Source: Planctomycetota bacterium
GTDB taxonomy: Bacteria > Planctomycetota > PUPC01 > DSUN01
Direction of reading: 5' to 3'
Assembly: GCA_035384565.1 (NCBI GenBank)
Contig: DAOOIT010000028.1
Span: forward strand, 9,312-73,311
Length of the DNA: 64,000 bases
Numbering within the stretch: the stretch's first letter is position 1; each line of letters opens with the position of its first letter. A program made the position numbers and the translations under genes. Under the pieces are notes generated by a model. The model saw nothing but the letters and a program-made list of their open reading frames with translations. It searched no databases and was not told where the DNA came from. This document shows positions 1 to 8,580 of this stretch, piece by piece.

Positions 1-156
1 AGCGCGGGGATGGGACCGATGCGCTCTCTGCCGCGCGGGCTTGCATCTGTGCCGTCAGATGGTAGACTGCTTGGGCAGGATGGCCGGGACGCTCCGGCCG
101 CTCGCAAGGGACGGCACAGGCGTGCCGGCGAAGGTCAGGCTTCTGAGGGGCAGAAC

Positions 157-3100
157 GTGGGTTCACGGCGATGGCTGAGGTGGGTGTCGGCCTGGGTCGT
201 AGTGCTCGGTTGCGCGGCCGGAGCCGGGGAGCGCGGCCAGGTGGGAGGCCCGCTCGCAGGTGTGGAGTTGCCTCCCTTCCCGACGCAGCACGGCGAGCCG
301 CCGGGCCACCCTGGGCATAGCGAGGGCTTTCCCGAGTCAGAGCTGTACCCAGGCTCGGTCGAGCACTTCCGCACGGTGAGCCTGAAGAATCTCCCCATCC
401 GCCCCCTCTGGGACCGCCAGAGCCAGGTGAAGAACTTCCTGGCTCACCAGTTGCCGGGCGTGGCACGGGCGCAGGTTGAGGAGTATGCGGCCCCCGTCTA
501 CCAGGTGAAACGCTACGGACCACCGGTCAACACAGGCAAGGCGCTCCGTCCGGTGCCCGTCGTGCGCTGCAAGGTGGGCCAACCGGTTCTTCGGCTCGAC
601 CTCGGCGAGCTGGATGCCGGCCTGTATGCGGTGCGCGTGATCGGGGCGGTGGAGACGCCGCGTCTCCGCATCTTCCGCCAGCCGCTCTACCTCGCACTGA
701 AGGTCAACGACGGGTTGGATGGCAGCGCCCATATCTACCGCCTCCGCATCGGCTACTGCGACGAGTTCTACAGCGTGGCCGAGTTCTACTTCCACGCCAC
801 GGCTCGGCGCCGTTTCGAGGCGGAGCTGTGGGTGGATAAGGGGAGCACGGTGGACCTGCTGGTGCACAACATCTCCCTGGACGACATGCTCGCGGGCACG
901 ACGCACCGCGCGGTGAAGACCCGCCAGACGCTCGTGACGCCGGAGCAACTGGCCCTGATGCGGGAGGGGCTGCCCGAGAAGGAGCGGCAGGCCATCGAGA
1001 AGCTGACGGCATGTACGCCCGAGGAGCGGCTCGCCCGGGATGCGGCGATCTGGGACTGGCTGCCGCCCATCAATTCGCAGGGCTACGGCCTGCTCAACGC
1101 CCAGGCGGGGGCCGGCTTCGTGCCCCAGGGGGTGGCCGACAAGACTCTCGAGGAGATCAACGCGGAGCACGGGCAGTGGGAGGTACTGCCCAATATAGAC
1201 CACAACCTGGGCATGGTGCTCACGCGGGACCCCAAGAGCCAGAACGCCTTCCTCATCAACCGCAAGCTCGGCCTGAGCTACACGACGGATGACCTGGTCA
1301 CTCGCCGCCCGCTTCCCGGCCCTTACCCCTATTCCGACGACGGCGCCGGGCTGTTCTTCCCCGATCCCGCCGATCCGCAGAGGGGGCGCCTCCTCGCGCC
1401 CATCGCGCACGGGGTTCAGGACCGCTTCCGCCGGGGCTACCACGGGATGGGCGGCCTGAGGGGCTACGCGCGGACCATCCACCTGTCGGGCAACCGCGAG
1501 TTGCTCCGGGACGCAGCCGTGAGCCTCATCCGCTATGCCTACCAGTTCCCCACCATAGATTCGGCCAACTACCTGGCCGAACTCGCGGTTGCGGCGGGCT
1601 TTCAGGGCCTGGACTTCCGCTGCCGACAGCGGCACGACAAGGCATATTGGATGCCCGACTACGCGGCCTATCTGGCTGCCATCCGCGACTACGACCTTCT
1701 CTTCCCCTTCATCCAGGGCAACGAGGAGCTCGCCGCTTCCATCCGCCGCTTCGTCCCGTGGGTGCAGAGCTCGGCCGACCTCATCAGGCTGCTCGACGTC
1801 TACCTCGTGCAGATGACCGCGAAGCGGACCCTGCGCTATCTGGACCACACGCACCCGACGGCCATCGCCGACCTCGCGGCAGTGCTTGGCGATACCCGCG
1901 TGACCGACCCCTGGATGGAATGGCTGTTCTCCAGGACCTTCGTCTATCCCCTCCCGCCCGCGGGGATCCAGGACGTGACGATCAGCGGCCACGACCGCGA
2001 AGGGGCGCAGTACATCGCCTCCACCTTCTACGCCCGAGGCGAGGGGGCCTCGCGCATGGCCGCCGCGCTCGACCGCTATCTGGCCGCAGGCGGCAACCCG
2101 CGGTTCGACCTCAGCGACCCCGCCCTCTACCCGAAGCCGCGCGCCCACGCCGACTGGCTGCTTCGCATCCTCGTCGCGGGCTGCGACCGCGCGCGCATCG
2201 GCGACGTGAGCGGGCCGAGCCTGCGGCAGGGCGATTCGCTGCTCGACCTGGACGAAACGGTTCGCGCCGCCTGGCGCTGGTCGGGCGACCCGCGGTTCGC
2301 CTGGCTCCTGCGCCACGTCTACGGCCGCAAGGGCGATTCGGACGCTGACTGGGCGCGGGTAGAGGAGGCGGCGGCGAAGCCCCGCCGGGCGCCCTGGCTC
2401 GACAACCGCTCCCGCGCCGTGGAGAACTGGTTCGGCGTCCTGGAGACCGGGCAGGAGCATGACGACTTCCGCTTCCGCCGCGCCGCGCTCGTGCGCACGG
2501 GCGCCGGCATCGGGCACCAGCACAGCGATGCCCTTGACCTTCAGGTCTTCGCCCACGGCATGGCGATGGTGATGGACGGCGGGGCACGCGGCGGTTACTC
2601 CGAGCCGAACGACCGGATAACGCGCGTCCACAACTTAGTCGAAGTGGACGGCAAGGATCATCTCGCCTATGGCTGGGTGCAGGCCCTTTCGGACGCGCCC
2701 GGGGCGCGCTACCTTCGCGCCGCGGCACTCCCTCCCCCAGCCTGCTCGCTCTTCAGCCGCCAGACCGCGCTGGTGGACGTGGACGAAGGCCAGGGCTCCA
2801 AGCCGTTGCAGGTCGAGTTTCAGAAGCCGGGAGCGCGCTTGCCGGCCGGCGTTGTCACGCCGAACTCCTACGTCTTCGACGTCTTCCGTGTCGCGGGAGG
2901 CAAGCTCCATAGCTACTGCTGCCACGCGACGGTCAACGACGACTTCCAGTGGAATGTCCGCAACCCGACGCCCGTCGAGCACCTGGAGAAAGAGACGGGA
3001 GAGACCGACACCGAGGCGCAGTACCTCTCCCCCTTCAGCCTCTCGAAGGGCCGGAAGCTCGCGGGCGACGCTCCGGACATGCTCCAGGCCACGTGGCGGC

Positions 3101-4278
3101 AGCTTCGATTCGAGAAGGACACAAAGGGCGGGGTCTCGGAGGAGAGCATCCTGGGGGCGAACTTCGACCCCGGCTCGCCGCCGAAGTTCACGCGCTGGCA
3201 CCTCTTCGGCACGGCGGGGCGGCGCGCCCTCCAGGCCCAGGTCGTCATGCACAAGTCGGGCTACCAATGGACGGCGCTGACGGTGTGGAACCGGTCGCAG
3301 GGTCCGCCGCTCGATGCCGCCTATCCTGCCCTCGTGGAGCCGTATGTCGGCGAGCCGTTCATCACGGCACAGAGGGAGTTGCCCAGCGAGCCGAACGAGA
3401 CGGATGCCCTGCGGGCGGTGGCCGTCGAGGTGCAGACGCGCAACGGCCGTCACGACCTGTGCTTCGCGGACGGCCGCCCCGACAGGACGCGCTCGGTGCA
3501 GGCCGCCGGGGGAGCCTGCCGCATCGCGGGCGAGTTCGCCTTCGTCTCCCGCGACGCTCAGGGCCTGCGCTCGGCCGTCCTCACGGGCGGCACGCTCCTC
3601 GAGACGCCTGACCTCCGCATCGCGCTCGCCGAGCGGGAGTACAGCGGCCAAGTCACCAGGGTAGACTACCTGAACAAAACGTTCTGGATTGACCGCCCGT
3701 GGCCCGCGGCCTGCGCGGGGCAGGTGTTGAAGGTTCAGAGTCCCGGCTGCCCGACGAGCTACACCATCGCCTCCGTCGCCCCGGAGGGCGCGGGCAGCCG
3801 CATCGTGGTCACGCACGGCGCCGACTTCTACCGCGCCCCCATCACCCAGGTGCTCAGCGGGCAGCGGCGGGTGGACGGCCGCCTGCCGCTGCCCGCCGGC
3901 CGCGGCAGCATCCGGGGCATGACCGCCTCCAACGACACGCTGAGCACGCTCTGGCGAATCGAGAGGAACAGCGGCAACGACTTCACGCTGGAGGGCGGCG
4001 AGGTTCGCGAGGCCGACTTCGCCCCGTCCAATGCCCTCCGCATCTGGGAGTACGGCGTGGGCGACCGCGTGCGGCTCGCGGCCTGGGCCGCCGTCCGCCG
4101 CACCGAGCCGAACCGCTTCGAGCTCACGGGCAACGCCAGCTTCAGCATCTCCCTCAAGGCTGCCAGGCTGGAGCTGTCCACCGACGCCAGGACCTGGGTG
4201 CCGGCCGCGGGGCCAGTGGTCGAGATCGGAGCGGCGGAACTCTCCCGAGGGCCCGTCGCGATTCGTGTCCTGCCGTGA
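157..4278 (+). CDS. Heparinase II/III-like exported polysaccharide lyase
   Basis: Large exported protein (1373 aa from the start chosen here) resembling heparinase II/III family lyases, which cleave uronic-acid polysaccharides by beta-elimination. The frame is open further upstream, but the GTG at 157 has a GAGGGG ribosome site six bases before it and opens a signal peptide (VGSRRWLRWVSAWVVVL, then an Ala/Gly-rich cleavage region). The middle part looks like an alpha/alpha toroid. The heparinase-type C-terminal region begins near residue 780 with GIGHQHSDALDLQVFAHG (HQHSD at about 787-791) followed by MDGGARGGY and VHNLVEVDGKDH, which match the family's His-containing beta-sandwich signature. 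It is longer than typical heparinase II (about 750 aa), with extra N- and C-terminal beta-rich regions. Likely periplasmic or surface located. The exact substrate cannot be read from the sequence. Confidence 0.8.
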   Translation: MGSRRWLRWVSAWVVVLGCAAGAGERGQVGGPLAGVELPPFPTQHGEPPGHPGHSEGFPESELYPGSVEHFRTVSLKNLPIRPLWDRQSQVKNFLAHQLPGVARAQVEEYAAPVYQVKRYGPPVNTGKALRPVPVVRCKVGQPVLRLDLGELDAGLYAVRVIGAVETPRLRIFRQPLYLALKVNDGLDGSAHIYRLRIGYCDEFYSVAEFYFHATARRRFEAELWVDKGSTVDLLVHNISLDDMLAGTTHRAVKTRQTLVTPEQLALMREGLPEKERQAIEKLTACTPEERLARDAAIWDWLPPINSQGYGLLNAQAGAGFVPQGVADKTLEEINAEHGQWEVLPNIDHNLGMVLTRDPKSQNAFLINRKLGLSYTTDDLVTRRPLPGPYPYSDDGAGLFFPDPADPQRGRLLAPIAHGVQDRFRRGYHGMGGLRGYARTIHLSGNRELLRDAAVSLIRYAYQFPTIDSANYLAELAVAAGFQGLDFRCRQRHDKAYWMPDYAAYLAAIRDYDLLFPFIQGNEELAASIRRFVPWVQSSADLIRLLDVYLVQMTAKRTLRYLDHTHPTAIADLAAVLGDTRVTDPWMEWLFSRTFVYPLPPAGIQDVTISGHDREGAQYIASTFYARGEGASRMAAALDRYLAAGGNPRFDLSDPALYPKPRAHADWLLRILVAGCDRARIGDVSGPSLRQGDSLLDLDETVRAAWRWSGDPRFAWLLRHVYGRKGDSDADWARVEEAAAKPRRAPWLDNRSRAVENWFGVLETGQEHDDFRFRRAALVRTGAGIGHQHSDALDLQVFAHGMAMVMDGGARGGYSEPNDRITRVHNLVEVDGKDHLAYGWVQALSDAPGARYLRAAALPPPACSLFSRQTALVDVDEGQGSKPLQVEFQKPGARLPAGVVTPNSYVFDVFRVAGGKLHSYCCHATVNDDFQWNVRNPTPVEHLEKETGETDTEAQYLSPFSLSKGRKLAGDAPDMLQATWRQLRFEKDTKGGVSEESILGANFDPGSPPKFTRWHLFGTAGRRALQAQVVMHKSGYQWTALTVWNRSQGPPLDAAYPALVEPYVGEPFITAQRELPSEPNETDALRAVAVEVQTRNGRHDLCFADGRPDRTRSVQAAGGACRIAGEFAFVSRDAQGLRSAVLTGGTLLETPDLRIALAEREYSGQVTRVDYLNKTFWIDRPWPAACAGQVLKVQSPGCPTSYTIASVAPEGAGSRIVVTHGADFYRAPITQVLSGQRRVDGRLPLPAGRGSIRGMTASNDTLSTLWRIERNSGNDFTLEGGEVREADFAPSNALRIWEYGVGDRVRLAAWAAVRRTEPNRFELTGNASFSISLKAARLELSTDARTWVPAAGPVVEIGAAELSRGPVAIRVLP

Positions 4279-4800
4279 AGCCGCCAAGCGAATAGCACGA
4301 CAACGCTAGTTCCCTGGGCCTGCATGACGTGCTATTCCGGCCGCGAACCAGTTTGCTGTGGCCGGAGACAAGCGACGATAGCATGTCGTTCTGAGTGAAG
4401 CCCGCCTTCCGGCGGGCGGGACGGGGAATCTCTCGACGGGTCGCGCCCGCGGTCCAGGGCTTGCCTCGGTGCCCGGACAGGAGCCAAAGAAGGATTCTTC
4501 GGCTTCGGCCGCCCAGAGGCGGCCTACACTCAGAATGACGGCTTTCTGGGGCTCGCGCCGGGGAAAGCAGCGTTGTCGTGATGGCGGCGTCCACCCGCGA
4601 GGGCGGCTGGACCAGCAGGAGCCGCCTGCTCATCGCGCTGGTCGCCTCCACGTCGTGGGGAATCTCGACTCGGCGGCGCCTCCCGCCGCGCCGTCCAAAT
4701 TGGGTGGAATCGCAAGCCCCATTCGGGTAGAATAGAGGGCAGCCAAGATCGTCGTGGGGCCCCAGCCCACGGGTATTCATTCTGGAAGGAGTGTCGGACG
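4279..4800. other. Gene-free spacer with inverted repeats
   Basis: No supportable gene is present. A perfect 10-bp inverted repeat (GAATAGCACG at 4290-4299, CGTGCTATTC at 4328-4337) lies just after the lyase stop codon and could form a long-loop hairpin. A MITE-like element follows at 4385-4539. The remaining 260 bases before the next gene show nothing I can name. Confidence 0.6.
4385..4539. repeat. MITE/REP-like element with GTCRTTCTGAGTG ends
   Basis: The ends are inverted repeats: GTCGTTCTGAGTG at 4385-4397 and CACTCAGAATGAC at 4527-4539 (one mismatch). Inside are GAATCTCTCG and GGATTCTTCGG, also roughly inverted. The same end motif (GTCATTCCGAGC ... GCTCAGCATGAC) recurs at 48970-49092, so this is an interspersed family. 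No coding capacity. Confidence 0.7.
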
Positions 4801-5502
4801 ATGCCGAGCAGGCTGTTGGTGGGCGCCGGGCTGTTCGTCGCGGGGGTGCTGATGTGGAGTCTGGGCTGCGGCGCGGCCCAGGCGGGCGAGGACGCCAAGG
4901 GCGACCTGGAAGAGGTGAAGTTCGAGCTGCCTCTGCCCATGTTCCGCGGCACGCCCAAGGAACTGAAGTTCGACGAGCACATCGAGAAGCCGTCGGGCAA
5001 GCCGCGCCCCGCGTTCCTGGCGCCCAAGGGCACAAAGAACGTGGCGCTGAAGAAGCCCGTCACGAGCAGCGACGATGCGCCGATCATCGGCGAGCTAGCC
5101 CAGGTGACCGATGGCGACAAGAAGGGCAGCGACGGCTCGTACGTGGAGCTCGGCCCCGGCCGCCAGTGGGTGCAGATTGACCTCCAGGAGAAGTACAACA
5201 TCCACGCCCTCCTGGTGTGGCACTTCCACGGCGAGGCCCGCATCTACCACGACGTGGTGGTGCAGGTGGCCGACGACCCCGACTTCATCACCAACGTGCG
5301 CACGATCTACAACAACGACTACGACAATTCCTCGGGCCTGGGCATCGGCAAGGACCTCGAGTACCTCGAGAGCAACGAGGGCCGCCTCATGCCGTGCAAG
5401 GACATCGTGGCCCGCTACGTGCGGCTCTACTCGAAGGGCAGCACGGCCAACGACATGAACCACTACACCGAGGTCGAGGTCTACGCCACGCCGGCCAAAT
5501 GA
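4801..5502 (+). CDS. Exported F5/8-type C (discoidin-like) domain protein
   Basis: 233-residue exported protein. The N terminus MPSRLLVGAGLFVAGVLMW is a signal peptide, with possible cleavage after AAQA; a weak lipobox (SLGC, Cys23) also makes a lipoprotein possible. The segment from about residue 80 on (NVALKKPVTSSDDAP, then VQIDLQEKYNIHALLVWHF and IVARYVRLYSKG) matches the pattern of galactose-binding-like F5/8 type C domains, which bind carbohydrates or surfaces. A GGAAGGAG site precedes the ATG. Its stop codon overlaps the start of the next gene (ATGA), so it is translationally coupled to the GT39-like membrane protein. Function beyond binding is unknown. Confidence 0.75.
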   Translation: MPSRLLVGAGLFVAGVLMWSLGCGAAQAGEDAKGDLEEVKFELPLPMFRGTPKELKFDEHIEKPSGKPRPAFLAPKGTKNVALKKPVTSSDDAPIIGELAQVTDGDKKGSDGSYVELGPGRQWVQIDLQEKYNIHALLVWHFHGEARIYHDVVVQVADDPDFITNVRTIYNNDYDNSSGLGIGKDLEYLESNEGRLMPCKDIVARYVRLYSKGSTANDMNHYTEVEVYATPAK

Positions 5503-7070
5503 CCCGCCGAACCGCCGCCGTCGCACTCATCCTGGCCGTGGCAGCCGGAGCCCTCGCGTTCCGGCTGCCACGCCTTGCTTTGAGGCCCCTGCACTGCGAC
5601 GAGGCGGTCGAGGCGGTGAAGACGGGCATTCTCTTCGACACAGGCGTCTACCGCTACGACCCCCACGAGTACCACGGCCCCACCCTCCACTACGCCACCG
5701 TGCCGTTCCTCTGGCTGAGCGGCGCCAGGTCGTTCGCCGACTCGTCCGAGACAACCTACCGCCTCGTCTCCGTGACCTTCGGGGTCGGGCTGATCCTGCT
5801 GCTGCTCCTCGTCGGCGACGGCCTCGGCTGGCCCGCGGCGGCCGTGGCGGGGGCGCTCCTGGCCATCTCGCCGGCGATGGTCTTCTACCACCGCTACTAC
5901 ATCCATGAGCCGCTCCTCGTCTTCTTCACCGCGGGGGCGATCGGGGCCGGCTGGCGCTACGCGCGCAGCGGCCGGCTCGGCTGGGCGCTCGCCGCCGGCG
6001 CCTGCCTGGCGCTCATGCACGCCACGAAGGAGACCTGCGTGCTCGCCTTCGCCGCCATGGGCCTGGCCCTCGCAGCCAAGCTGGCCTGGCGCAAGCTCTG
6101 GGGCGAGACGATTGACCTCCGCGGCCTGCTCAAGGCTCGCCACCTGGCTCTGGCCGCTGCCGCGGCCATCGCCGTGTCGGTCACGCTCTTCAGCTCGTTC
6201 TTCACCCACTGGCGCGGGCCGCTGGACTCGATCCTCACCTACAAGAGCTACCTCACGCGGTCCGGCGGCGCGGGCGCTCACGACCACCCCTGGCACTACT
6301 ACCTGGGCACCCTGGCCTACGCGCGCTACGGCCGCGGCGCCTGGTGGAGCGAGGGGCTGATCCTGGCCCTCGCGCTCGTGGGCTTCGTGGCCGCGCTCTG
6401 GCCCCGCCGCTCGGGCGAGCGCCTCACCCCCCTCCCCCGCTTCCTGGCCTTCTACACGCTGTTCCTCACGGCCATCTACGCGGCGATCCCCTACAAGACC
6501 CCCTGGTGCGCGCTCAGCTTCCTGCACGGCATGACCCTGCTCGCCGGCCTGGGCGCCGTCACGCTCGTGCGCCGCGTGCCCACCCATCTGCTCAAGGCCG
6601 CCGTGGTGCTGCTGCTCGCGGCGGCAGGATACCACCTCGCCAGCCAGGCCCACCGGGCCGCTCTCGACCGACGTTTCGTTTGCGACTACCGCAACCCCTA
6701 CGTCTACGGCCACACGACCTGGGACCTGCTGGAAGTTTCGCGCCGCGCCGAGCAGATCGCCGCCGTGCACCCCAAGGGGCACGCGATGGTGATCAAGGTG
6801 ATCGCCTCCGACCTCGATTACTGGCCCCTCCCTTTCTACCTGCGGCGCTTCCCGAACGTGGGCTACTGGGACCGCCTCCCCGCCGACCCTGACGCCGACT
6901 TCGTCATCGTCTCGGCCGACCTGGCCGACGCGCTGGAGAGGCGCCTGCGGGGCGAGTACTTCGGCGAGACCCGCGGCCTGCGCCCCCGCGTGCTCCTGCG
7001 TGTCTACATCCGCCGCGACCTGTGGAACGCCTTCATCCACCGCCAGGCCCAGGCCGCGCCGGGCGGGTGA
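5499..7070 (+). CDS. Agl23-like GT39-family membrane glycosyltransferase
   Basis: 523-residue multi-spanning membrane protein. The start is the ATG that overlaps the preceding stop (ATGA), giving a first hydrophobic helix (MTRRTAAVALILAVAAGALAF). Directly after it come RPLHCDEAVEAVKTG and YRYDPHEYHGPTLHY, hallmarks of the TIGR03663 family (flippase activity-associated Agl23) within the GT39/PMT superfamily. The acidic DE pair in the first extracytoplasmic loop is the expected catalytic position for polyprenyl-phosphate-sugar-dependent transfer. About ten hydrophobic segments follow, then a soluble C-terminal region of about 120 residues. It probably glycosylates an exported glycan, lipid or protein. 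Acceptor and donor are not deducible. It is coupled with the discoidin-like gene. Confidence 0.75.
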   Translation: MTRRTAAVALILAVAAGALAFRLPRLALRPLHCDEAVEAVKTGILFDTGVYRYDPHEYHGPTLHYATVPFLWLSGARSFADSSETTYRLVSVTFGVGLILLLLLVGDGLGWPAAAVAGALLAISPAMVFYHRYYIHEPLLVFFTAGAIGAGWRYARSGRLGWALAAGACLALMHATKETCVLAFAAMGLALAAKLAWRKLWGETIDLRGLLKARHLALAAAAAIAVSVTLFSSFFTHWRGPLDSILTYKSYLTRSGGAGAHDHPWHYYLGTLAYARYGRGAWWSEGLILALALVGFVAALWPRRSGERLTPLPRFLAFYTLFLTAIYAAIPYKTPWCALSFLHGMTLLAGLGAVTLVRRVPTHLLKAAVVLLLAAAGYHLASQAHRAALDRRFVCDYRNPYVYGHTTWDLLEVSRRAEQIAAVHPKGHAMVIKVIASDLDYWPLPFYLRRFPNVGYWDRLPADPDADFVIVSADLADALERRLRGEYFGETRGLRPRVLLRVYIRRDLWNAFIHRQAQAAPGG

Positions 7071-7326
7071 CGTCCGGCCGGCCCACGCCCGACTCAGTCA
7101 AGATGCTCAAGTTGTTCAGCGCGCAACACACGGGGTGAACACCTTGAAAGGCCGCGCCATCGGCTCAACGGCACGACCATAGGCGTATGACGGCCTGTGA
7201 CCTGTGGCTCTGGCAGCAGCCTTGGGCTTCATCTGTCGGGCGGCTTCAAGATGTTCAATCCCCTCCGTAGGCCGGCCCGGGTGCCCCATCGCAGCCTGTG
7301 AGCTTCACCCCTGGAAGGGGGCCAAC

Positions 7327-7424
7327 GGTCTCACTGCAACAGCGTCTAGCACCGCCTTGTCTATCAGAAGCTCGACAACCTCAAGACCGTCAAGGTCATT
7401 CGCATGTGGACGCATCATGAGTAG
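7327..7424 (+). pseudogene. C-terminal relic of a RelE/YoeB-like toxin
   Basis: One frame reads HRLVYQKLDNLKTVKVIRMW then THHE and a stop at 7422-7424. This is the typical C terminus of RelE/YoeB/Txe toxins (…QHRLVYQ…KTVKVIRMWTHYE). Immediately before HRLVYQ there is an in-frame TAG where the family usually has Gln (CAG), and the residues before it (RSHCNSV) still resemble the family's RSRRINSQ. No intact N-terminal part or start codon can be found, so it is a decayed fragment. It lies directly upstream of an intact TA pair, suggesting repeated acquisition of TA genes here. Confidence 0.6.
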
Positions 7425-7433
7425 TCGAGCCGG

Positions 7434-7462
7434 TTGACAGGCGGCTCGGCTGAGGGTAGTAT
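7434..7462 (+). promoter_or_regulatory. Sigma-70-type promoter of the TA pair
   Basis: TTGACA (7434-7439), 17-base spacer, TAGTAT (7457-7462). It lies 43 bases before the antitoxin start used here. Confidence 0.6.
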
Positions 7463-7505
7463 GAAGGGCGGAGAGAGGGGCCGTTGTGAGATGAAGGGGC
7501 ACGAA

Positions 7506-7739
7506 ATGTCGCCGCGAACACAAGAGGTCCTTACGGAGGCACTGGCCCTGTCGGCTGGGGAGCGCGCGGAGCTGATGGAGCAGCTTCTCGCGAGTTTCGG
7601 GATCGCGGAGCGAGAACGCGTGGATACACTGTGGGCAGAGGAAGCGGAGGACCGGATTGACGCATACGATCGCGGGGAACTGCGAGCGAAGCCAGCCAGC
7701 GAGGTGTTCCACCGAATCGAGCGGAGCCGAACCAGGTGA
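7506..7739 (+). CDS. Addiction-module antitoxin (Unstab_antitox-like)
   Basis: 77-residue acidic protein beginning MSPRTQEVLTEALALSAGER, with VDTLWAEEAEDRIDAYDRGE in the second half. This layout (helical N terminus, then a W-x-x-E-A-x-x-R-x-x-A/D-Y/F segment) matches the unstable antitoxins paired with RelE/ParE toxins. The ATG at 7506 is chosen because AAGGGG lies six bases upstream; the in-frame ATG at 7491 is an alternative. The next gene starts at a GTG overlapping its stop (GTGA), as expected for a coupled TA operon. It should neutralise the toxin and probably autoregulates the promoter at 7434-7462. Confidence 0.8.
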   Translation: MSPRTQEVLTEALALSAGERAELMEQLLASFGIAERERVDTLWAEEAEDRIDAYDRGELRAKPASEVFHRIERSRTR

Positions 7740-8041
7740 ACGTGGACTTCCTCGACGAGGCGGAAGAGGAGTTCCTGGCCGCGATAGGCAGGTACAATGG
7801 CGACCGTGAGGGCTTGGGTGACGAGTTCGCCGGTGAAGTGCGGCGAGCGCTTGAGCGCATCGTCGAATACCCCCAGGCCTGGGTCGCCCTGTCGAGGCGA
7901 ACTCGCCGTTGCCTGATGAACCGCTTTCCGTACGGGATTCTCTACCAGGTGCGCGGCGACACCCTCTTGATCGTCGCCGTGATGCACCTTCACCGCGATC
8001 CCCAGTCGTGGCGCAGACGCCTCCCACCTGGGCAGCGGTGA
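7736..8041 (+). CDS. RelE/ParE-family toxin
   Basis: 101-residue toxin. VDFLDEAEEEFLAAIGRYNG, then FAGEVRRALERI, PQAWVALSRRTRRCLMNRFP and GILYQVRGDTLLIVAVMHLH follow the RelE/ParE fold: two N-terminal helices, then a beta sheet ending in the conserved V-A-V-x-H. RelE members cut ribosome-bound mRNA and ParE members poison gyrase; this branch (Arg-rich central strand, final VMHLHRDPQSW) cannot be assigned to either from sequence alone. Its GTG start overlaps the antitoxin stop by four bases. Confidence 0.82.
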   Translation: MNVDFLDEAEEEFLAAIGRYNGDREGLGDEFAGEVRRALERIVEYPQAWVALSRRTRRCLMNRFPYGILYQVRGDTLLIVAVMHLHRDPQSWRRRLPPGQR

Positions 8042-8054
8042 GAAGGCCGCTGGA

Positions 8055-8462
8055 CTACGAGCAGAATCCCTCGCTCCGACCGGCAGCTCTTAGGATCCCC
8101 TCGAACTCCTCTTCGGTCACGCGCTTGCCGAACTGGAATCTCGAGATGCCCATGTCCGACATGCGGACCGGCTTGCCGTACCGAACCGACTTGCGGATGA
8201 GATACACGCGCCGCACGCGGGGGTAGGCCCTGCGGTCCTTCTCAGTAGGCGCCTCCGTCGAGCTAACCTCGAAGTGGCCGTACGCCCAGCCGTCCCGCGA
8301 AAGGACAATGACATCCGCCTGCCTTCTCTGGCTGTACCGATACCGACCACCATACTCCTTGCGGAATATGCCGCCCTCAAGGTACTCCACGAGAGCTTCC
8401 GCTGTCGCGAAGCCCTTGGACGACTTGTCGCCGTGTCCGAACACGAGAATGTCTCGAGCCAT
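8055..8462 (-). CDS. Hypothetical protein
   Basis: 135-residue soluble protein without signal peptide or membrane segment. It starts MARDILVFGHGDKSSKG and contains a beta-rich centre (ADVIVLSRDGWAYGHFEVSS) and a basic patch (RRAYPRVRRVYLIRKSVRYG). An AGGAGGAG ribosome site sits three bases before the ATG. It lies downstream of the Gfo/Idh gene on the same strand, separated by a repeat. I do not recognise the family. The small beta-strand layout with basic residues could suit a nucleic-acid-binding PUA-like fold, but that is a guess. Confidence 0.6.
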   Translation of the reverse strand: MARDILVFGHGDKSSKGFATAEALVEYLEGGIFRKEYGGRYRYSQRRQADVIVLSRDGWAYGHFEVSSTEAPTEKDRRAYPRVRRVYLIRKSVRYGKPVRMSDMGISRFQFGKRVTEEEFEGILRAAGRSEGFCS

Positions 8463-8483
8463 GGGCTCCTCCTGGCCAGGAGA

Positions 8484-8509
8484 TTCCGCGTGCAGGTATG
8501 CACGCCCTA
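8484..8509. repeat. GCGTGC/GCACGC interspersed repeat, copy 1
   Basis: CCGCGTGCAGGTATGCACGCC: GCGTGC and GCACGC flank a six-base centre. The same motif is found at 14022-14046 and 24216-24240, each time in the gap directly downstream of a Gfo/Idh gene. Confidence 0.6.
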
Positions 8510-8580
8510 CAGCCGATCTTCTTCACGCGGGACGGAGCAGGTCGGGGCGGAATCGCGCGTCACGCGCCACGCATCGCGTT

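Larger units (their letters stand above)
7071..7505. other. Spacer with toxin relic and TA promoter
   Basis: No intact gene. The right half holds the degraded end of a RelE/YoeB-type toxin (about 7327-7424) and a near-consensus promoter for the following TA pair (7434-7462). I see nothing recognisable in 7071-7320. Confidence 0.55.

Noticed and set aside
1..156. Extension of the heparinase-like gene to ATG at 10
   Set aside because: The extra 49 residues show no signal peptide, while GTG 157 has both a good ribosome site and a signal peptide.
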